Origin: Hippophae tibetana
Lineage: Eukaryota > Streptophyta > Magnoliopsida > Rosales > Elaeagnaceae
Direction: 5' to 3'
Length of the DNA stretch: 64,000 nt
Assembly (NCBI GenBank): GCA_037013495.1
Contig: CM072803.1
Span: 19,737,501 to 19,801,500, forward strand
Position numbers and translations under genes: made by a program. How positions within the stretch are numbered: the first letter of the stretch is position 1; every line of letters begins with the position of its first letter. Shown here piece after piece: positions 60,311 to 64,000 of this stretch. The notes under the pieces were generated by a model, which was not told the origin of the DNA, made no database searches, and saw nothing but the letters and a program-made list of their open reading frames with translations.

Positions 60311-62757
60311 TCCTGAGGGTATTGAATTGCCATCTTCAATGTATGAAGTGAAGAAATCTCTTAGTCGATTTGGCATGGAATATCATAAGATTCACGCTTG
60401 TCCTAATGATTGCATTCTTTATATAAAAGAATATGAGACATTACATGATTGTCCTATGTGTAAAGAATCGAGATGGAAGCATGGTACAAATGAGAGTACA
60501 AAACATAAGAAAGACGTGCCTGCAAAGGTTCTTTGGTACTTTCCTCCGATTCCTCGCTTTCAAAGGTTGTTCAATAGTAAATATACATCAAAGATGTTGA
60601 CTTGGCATTCAGATAATCGATCTGATGATGGGGTGCTACGTCATCCTTGTGATTCTCCAAATTGGAAAGTAGTAGATAATTTATCTCCTCAATTTTCATC
60701 TGATCCGTGCAATCTGCATCTTGCCATTATTGCTGATGGAATTAATCCACATAGTTCCCTCAGTAGTAGATATAGTTGTTGGCCAGTAATTATGGTAACA
60801 TACAACCTTCCTCCCTGGTTGTGTATGAAAAGAAAATTCATGATGTTAACATTATTGATCTCAAGACCGAAACAACCCGGTGTTGATATTGATGTATATT
60901 TGCAGCCTCTGATAGATGATTTAAAGACGTTGTGGAATGATGGTATAAATGTTTACGATGCATAAAAAGAAGAATACTTTAACTTGAAGGGGGTCCTTTT
61001 ATGGACAATTAATGATTTTCCTACTTATGGAAACTTATCAGGACATGCAACAAAAGGTTACAAGGGATGTCCTATATGTAGTGATGGAACTTCTGCAAAG
61101 TATCTTGTTCACGGACGAAAGATGTCTTATAGAAGACATAGGAGATTTTTGCCATCTGGACACAAGTTTAGATACCAAAAGAAACTGTTCGATGGTGAAG
61201 AAGATCATGATCATGCAAGTCGACCTTTGTGAGGTATTGAGATATTAAGGCAACTGAATGGGATGACATTCAAACGATATGGAAAGATGAAAAAAAACTC
61301 ACCAAGGTAGGGAAACGAAAGAGGTCAACTAATGAAATTGGTGAAAATGAAAAAGAGTTTGAACCGAATGGTTGTTGGAAAAAAAATCAATATTTTGGGA
61401 ATTACCTTATTGGAAAGACCTACACATTCGTCACATCTTAGATGTCATGCACATTGAGAAGAATGTATGTGAAAGCTTGATTGGCACTTTACTTAATATA
61501 CCTGGAAAAACAAAGGATGGCATTAAAGCAAGATTGGATTTAAAGAAACTAGGCATACAACTTGAATTGGAACCAAGGGTGGAAAATGATAAGAATCGAA
61601 CATACTTGCCACCAGCATCATATACAATGTCAACAAAAGAGAAGGATATGTTTTGTAAATGTTTGGAAGGTGTGAAAGTTCCTGATGGTTACTTATCCAA
61701 CTTAAGAAATTTTGTGTCTATCACCGATAATAGACTGTATGGATTGAAATCACATGACTGTCATATCTTAATGCAACAGTTATTACTAGTTGCTATTAGA
61801 TCAATTCTTCCAAAACATGTTCGAATATTAATAATTCGGCTTTGTTCATTCTTCAATACAATATGCAAGAAATCTATATCAATTGGTGAGTTAAATTCTT
61901 TACAGAAAGAAATTGTAGAAACTTTGTGTCTAATTGAAAAATATTTTCCTCCTTCTTTCTTCGATATAATGATTCACTTATGTGTTCATTTAGTTCGAGA
62001 GGTTTAATTATGTGGTCCTACTTACTTAAGGTGGATGTATCCTTTTGAGAGATATATACAAGTCCTTAAAGGATATGTAAATAATAGATATCGACCTGAA
62101 GGATACATGGTGAAATGCTACATTGTTGAAGAGGTCATTGAGTTTTGTTCTGAATACTTTAGTGGTTGCACTGAAATTGGGAATCCTACGCACAATCGTA
62201 CATAGTTTCTTTAAATCCTAAGAAATTATTTATTGATCGCACTCGATGGGAAAAAGCACACCGAATCATTTTGGTAAATAATAATAAGGCACAACCGTAC
62301 ATAGAGTAAGTAATGTTCATTGTTTCATCTTTTATTTAACTATTAATGATGATATATAACTTAATATATATTTAATAACATTACAGGATGCATTTAAACT
62401 TATTGAAGATCGATCCTCGTTATAAAAAAAAGGAGGAGAAAAATGGTTGTATGATGAACATAAGCGAGAGCTTATTAATTGGTTACGCAACCACATAAGT
62501 GTCACAAACAAAAAATCAGGCATGTATCTTCCTAGATCTATTCAATGTTTTAAAACTTTTCTCTAAACACATTTCGTGTTTTTGTATACATAGATTCGAG
62601 ATGAACTCAAGAAACTCAATCATAAAATATCAGAAATTTACAATGGCTTGCACATGGCCCAAAATTTGATGTCAAATCATTTCATAGTTTCACAATAAAT
62701 GGATCGAGGTTTACGACTCAAGCTAGGGACAAAGTCCGAGTAAATCAAAATAGTGGG

Positions 62758-63216
62758 ATGAAGATGGTTGCACAAACTATACAATTTGCCAGTTCAAAAG
62801 ATGTTAATCCTGTACTTTCTGATAGAACATATTATGGTATAATACAAGAGATTTGGGAATTGGATTATGAGGTCTTCCATGAAACAGTATTCTTGTGTGA
62901 TTGGGTCAAAAATGGTATCAATGTTGGATATAAAATAGATGATTTTGGATTTACCCTTGTAAATTTATCCAGGATAAGTCACATAGATGATCCTTTCACG
63001 TTAGCACTTCATGCAAAACAAGTATTTTACGTGAGCGATCAAATTGATCCAATATGGTCTGTTGTGTTAACGCCTCCACAAAAAGATTTTTACCATTGTG
63101 ATGTTGTAGAAGATGATGACTCTATGCTTGATACATTAACCAATATTAGTAATTTCTCAAATAAATTGCCTAATGTACGTGATGATCTAATTGATGATGA
63201 TGATTCTTCGACATAG
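62758..63216 (+). CDS. CACTA-associated DUF4216-like coding region
   Basis: 152-codon open frame with the DUF4216 layout that usually forms the C-terminal part of CACTA TNP2 reading frames: YYGIIQEIWELDYEVF, LCDWVKNGINVGYKIDDFGF, TLVNLSRISHIDDPFTLALH and AKQVFYVSDQIDPIWSVVL. It then has an acidic tail (VVEDDDSMLDTL ... DDDDSST, TAG at 63214-63216). It is probably a downstream exon of the same transposase gene rather than an independent gene. The ATG at 62758 is only the first Met of the open frame. Confidence 0.75.
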   Translation: MKMVAQTIQFASSKDVNPVLSDRTYYGIIQEIWELDYEVFHETVFLCDWVKNGINVGYKIDDFGFTLVNLSRISHIDDPFTLALHAKQVFYVSDQIDPIWSVVLTPPQKDFYHCDVVEDDDSMLDTLTNISNFSNKLPNVRDDLIDDDDSST

Positions 63217-63367
63217 ACTCGAAGTAATTGTGAAGGAATATATGTATACGATCAACAACCTAATTAAACATAATGTATGTTCTATATTATTGTAATAACT
63301 CTTGTATATATGTGTGTTCCTAAAATTTTCAATTAATTTATATTTCTCCACTGTTTGCAGATATTTC

Positions 63368-64000
63368 ATGGATATTCAGCTTGTAGATCCAAATGATCCA
63401 TTAGGGTATTTGAAAAGAAGGGGTTGGGCGAATATACCTGATGCTCCACTTAACCCAGATGATAGAATATCCGTTATATTTGATGTTAATGGTAATCCAA
63501 TAGGGGAAAATGGTCAACAATTGAAATCTTCTATTGATCGACTGGCAAAGTTCAGTATACCAATCAATATAAATCATTGGTCTGAGGTTGTCGATGCAAA
63601 AAAGTTCAAAATATGGATAACCATTTATGTAAGTCTCTTATATTTTATAATCAATATATATATTATATTAGGTGTATTATATCTAATCTTTTGTACTGTG
63701 TTTTTACAGAATCATTACAAAGTCGATGACAGTTGGCAGGGCAAGTGTTATAAGATTGCAAATAAGGCGTGGAAGGAATACAAGACTTCCAGATTGGCGA
63801 AAAATTATGTGTTTCCATATTTGGAAACACTTGATGAGAATGTGATCTACAAAATCCCTGAAGGATACCCTTGGATTACACCTCAAGTTTGGAAAGACTT
63901 TGTGGATTATAGACGTTCAGAAGAATTTCAAATTATTAGAGAAGATCATCAGAATGTCCAAATGCAAAACATTCTTCCTAACCGTACTGGGAGGTCTTCA
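63368..64000 (+). CDS. Second CACTA gene, Ptta/En/Spm-type protein, 3'-partial
   Basis: Exon 1 63368-63628 (MDIQLVDPNDPLGYLKRRGW ... KFKIWITIY), then a GT-AG intron (63629-63709). Exon 2 starts at 63710 (NHYKVDDSWQGKCYKIANKA then WKEYKTSRLAKNY, YPWITPQVWKDFVDYRRSEE) and runs off the window. The second exon resembles the plant transposase Ptta/En/Spm (transposase_24) domain found in TNPA-like accessory proteins that bind CACTA subterminal repeats. No stop is seen up to 64000, so this gene may be intact. Confidence 0.7.
   Translation, partial: MDIQLVDPNDPLGYLKRRGWANIPDAPLNPDDRISVIFDVNGNPIGENGQQLKSSIDRLAKFSIPININHWSEVVDAKKFKIWITIYVSLLYFIINIYIILGVLYLIFCTVFLQNHYKVDDSWQGKCYKIANKAWKEYKTSRLAKNYVFPYLETLDENVIYKIPEGYPWITPQVWKDFVDYRRSEEFQIIREDHQNVQMQNILPNRTGRSS

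Larger units (their letters stand above)
57874..62215 (+). pseudogene. TNP2-like CACTA transposase, interrupted
   Basis: Encodes the transposase that cuts CACTA elements, now broken. N-terminal transposase-associated domain from 57874 (MDKSWMSKCRIEQDYISGVE, then IRCPCVKCKN), with an in-frame TGA at 58015. A solo LTR splits it after 58285. Coding resumes at 59811. After a tandem duplication, the core runs 60205-60962 (LHDCPMCKESRW, WHSDNRSDDGVLRHPCDSP, IADGINPHSS, YNLPPWLCMKRKFMML). A TAA at 60963 breaks it, then LLWTINDFPTYGNLSGHATK and CPIC follow. A TGA at 61230 and a frame change come next. The DUF4218-like part follows (LDVMHIEKNVCESLIGTLLN; NRYRPEGYMVKCYIVEE, 61430-62140). Stops at about 62005 and 62203 also interrupt it. 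Confidence 0.88.
56798..64000 (+). mobile_element. CACTA (En/Spm) DNA transposon, 3'-truncated by the window
   Basis: The left terminus is CACTACTATAAAAAGG at 56798, the hallmark CACTA start. It is followed by subterminal repeats of ACCGACGCTATCCACGTCAA type in both orientations (56845-56965). Then come a transcription leader, a TNP2-type transposase (57874 to about 62215), DUF4216-type coding (62758-63216) and the start of a second gene of the Ptta/En/Spm type (63368 on). This gene order and orientation is normal for plant CACTA elements. The right terminus is not in the window. The TNP2 gene is disrupted, so this copy is not autonomous. Confidence 0.88.

Overview
The window is nuclear DNA of a flowering plant, most likely a eudicot. 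It is AT-rich, its genes have many short exons with GT-AG introns, and it carries plant-specific families (laccase, CHX antiporter, SEF/SWC6) together with plant Ty1/copia, Ty3/gypsy and CACTA transposons. I cannot name the species from sequence alone.

Host genes, left to right. The 3' two-thirds of NAA25 (NatB auxiliary subunit, +, 482-5150) has a frame break in its last exon. A laccase (+, 15600-18495) has six exons. SEF/SWC6 (SWR1 complex HIT zinc-finger protein, -, 19063-21284) has four exons. A CHX cation/H+ antiporter (-, 22730-25576) has three exons. VPS26C/DSCR3 (+, 27484-40248) has eleven exons, and its introns are swollen by transposons. A candidate orphan exon lies at about 49563-49762. 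A small acidic protein resembling male-enhanced antigen 1 (-, 51429-52045) is followed by tRNA-Gly(GCC) (-, 52200-52270) and mitoferrin (-, 53904-56010). These are unrelated single-copy housekeeping-type genes. There is no operon or cluster logic.

Between and inside them lies repeat DNA: a gypsy pol tail (6935-7241, -), a broken ZMYM1/hAT-like gene (7577-8330), a decayed Sirevirus-like copia element (about 8345-13125), an apparent TRIM plus copia composite that shares one target-site duplication (27988-32619), two elements with long terminal inverted repeats inside VPS26C introns, three copies of a transposon family carrying degenerate CCCTAAA arrays (41.6, 45.0 and 50.4 kb), a reverse-oriented solo copia LTR (46412-46824), and a copia pol remnant with a (TA)n-bearing 3' LTR (46985-49450). 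From 56798 to the window end is a CACTA (En/Spm) element. Its TNP2 gene was split by a 1.5-kb solo Sirevirus-type LTR with a perfect 5-bp target duplication, and was then partly duplicated in tandem (394-bp unit).

I found no new defence or biosynthetic system. The most interesting signals are structural: the composite integration at 27988-32619, the layered CACTA/solo-LTR/duplication history at 58.3-60.3 kb, the telomere-motif transposon family, a GC-AG intron in VPS26C, and the NAA25 frame break.
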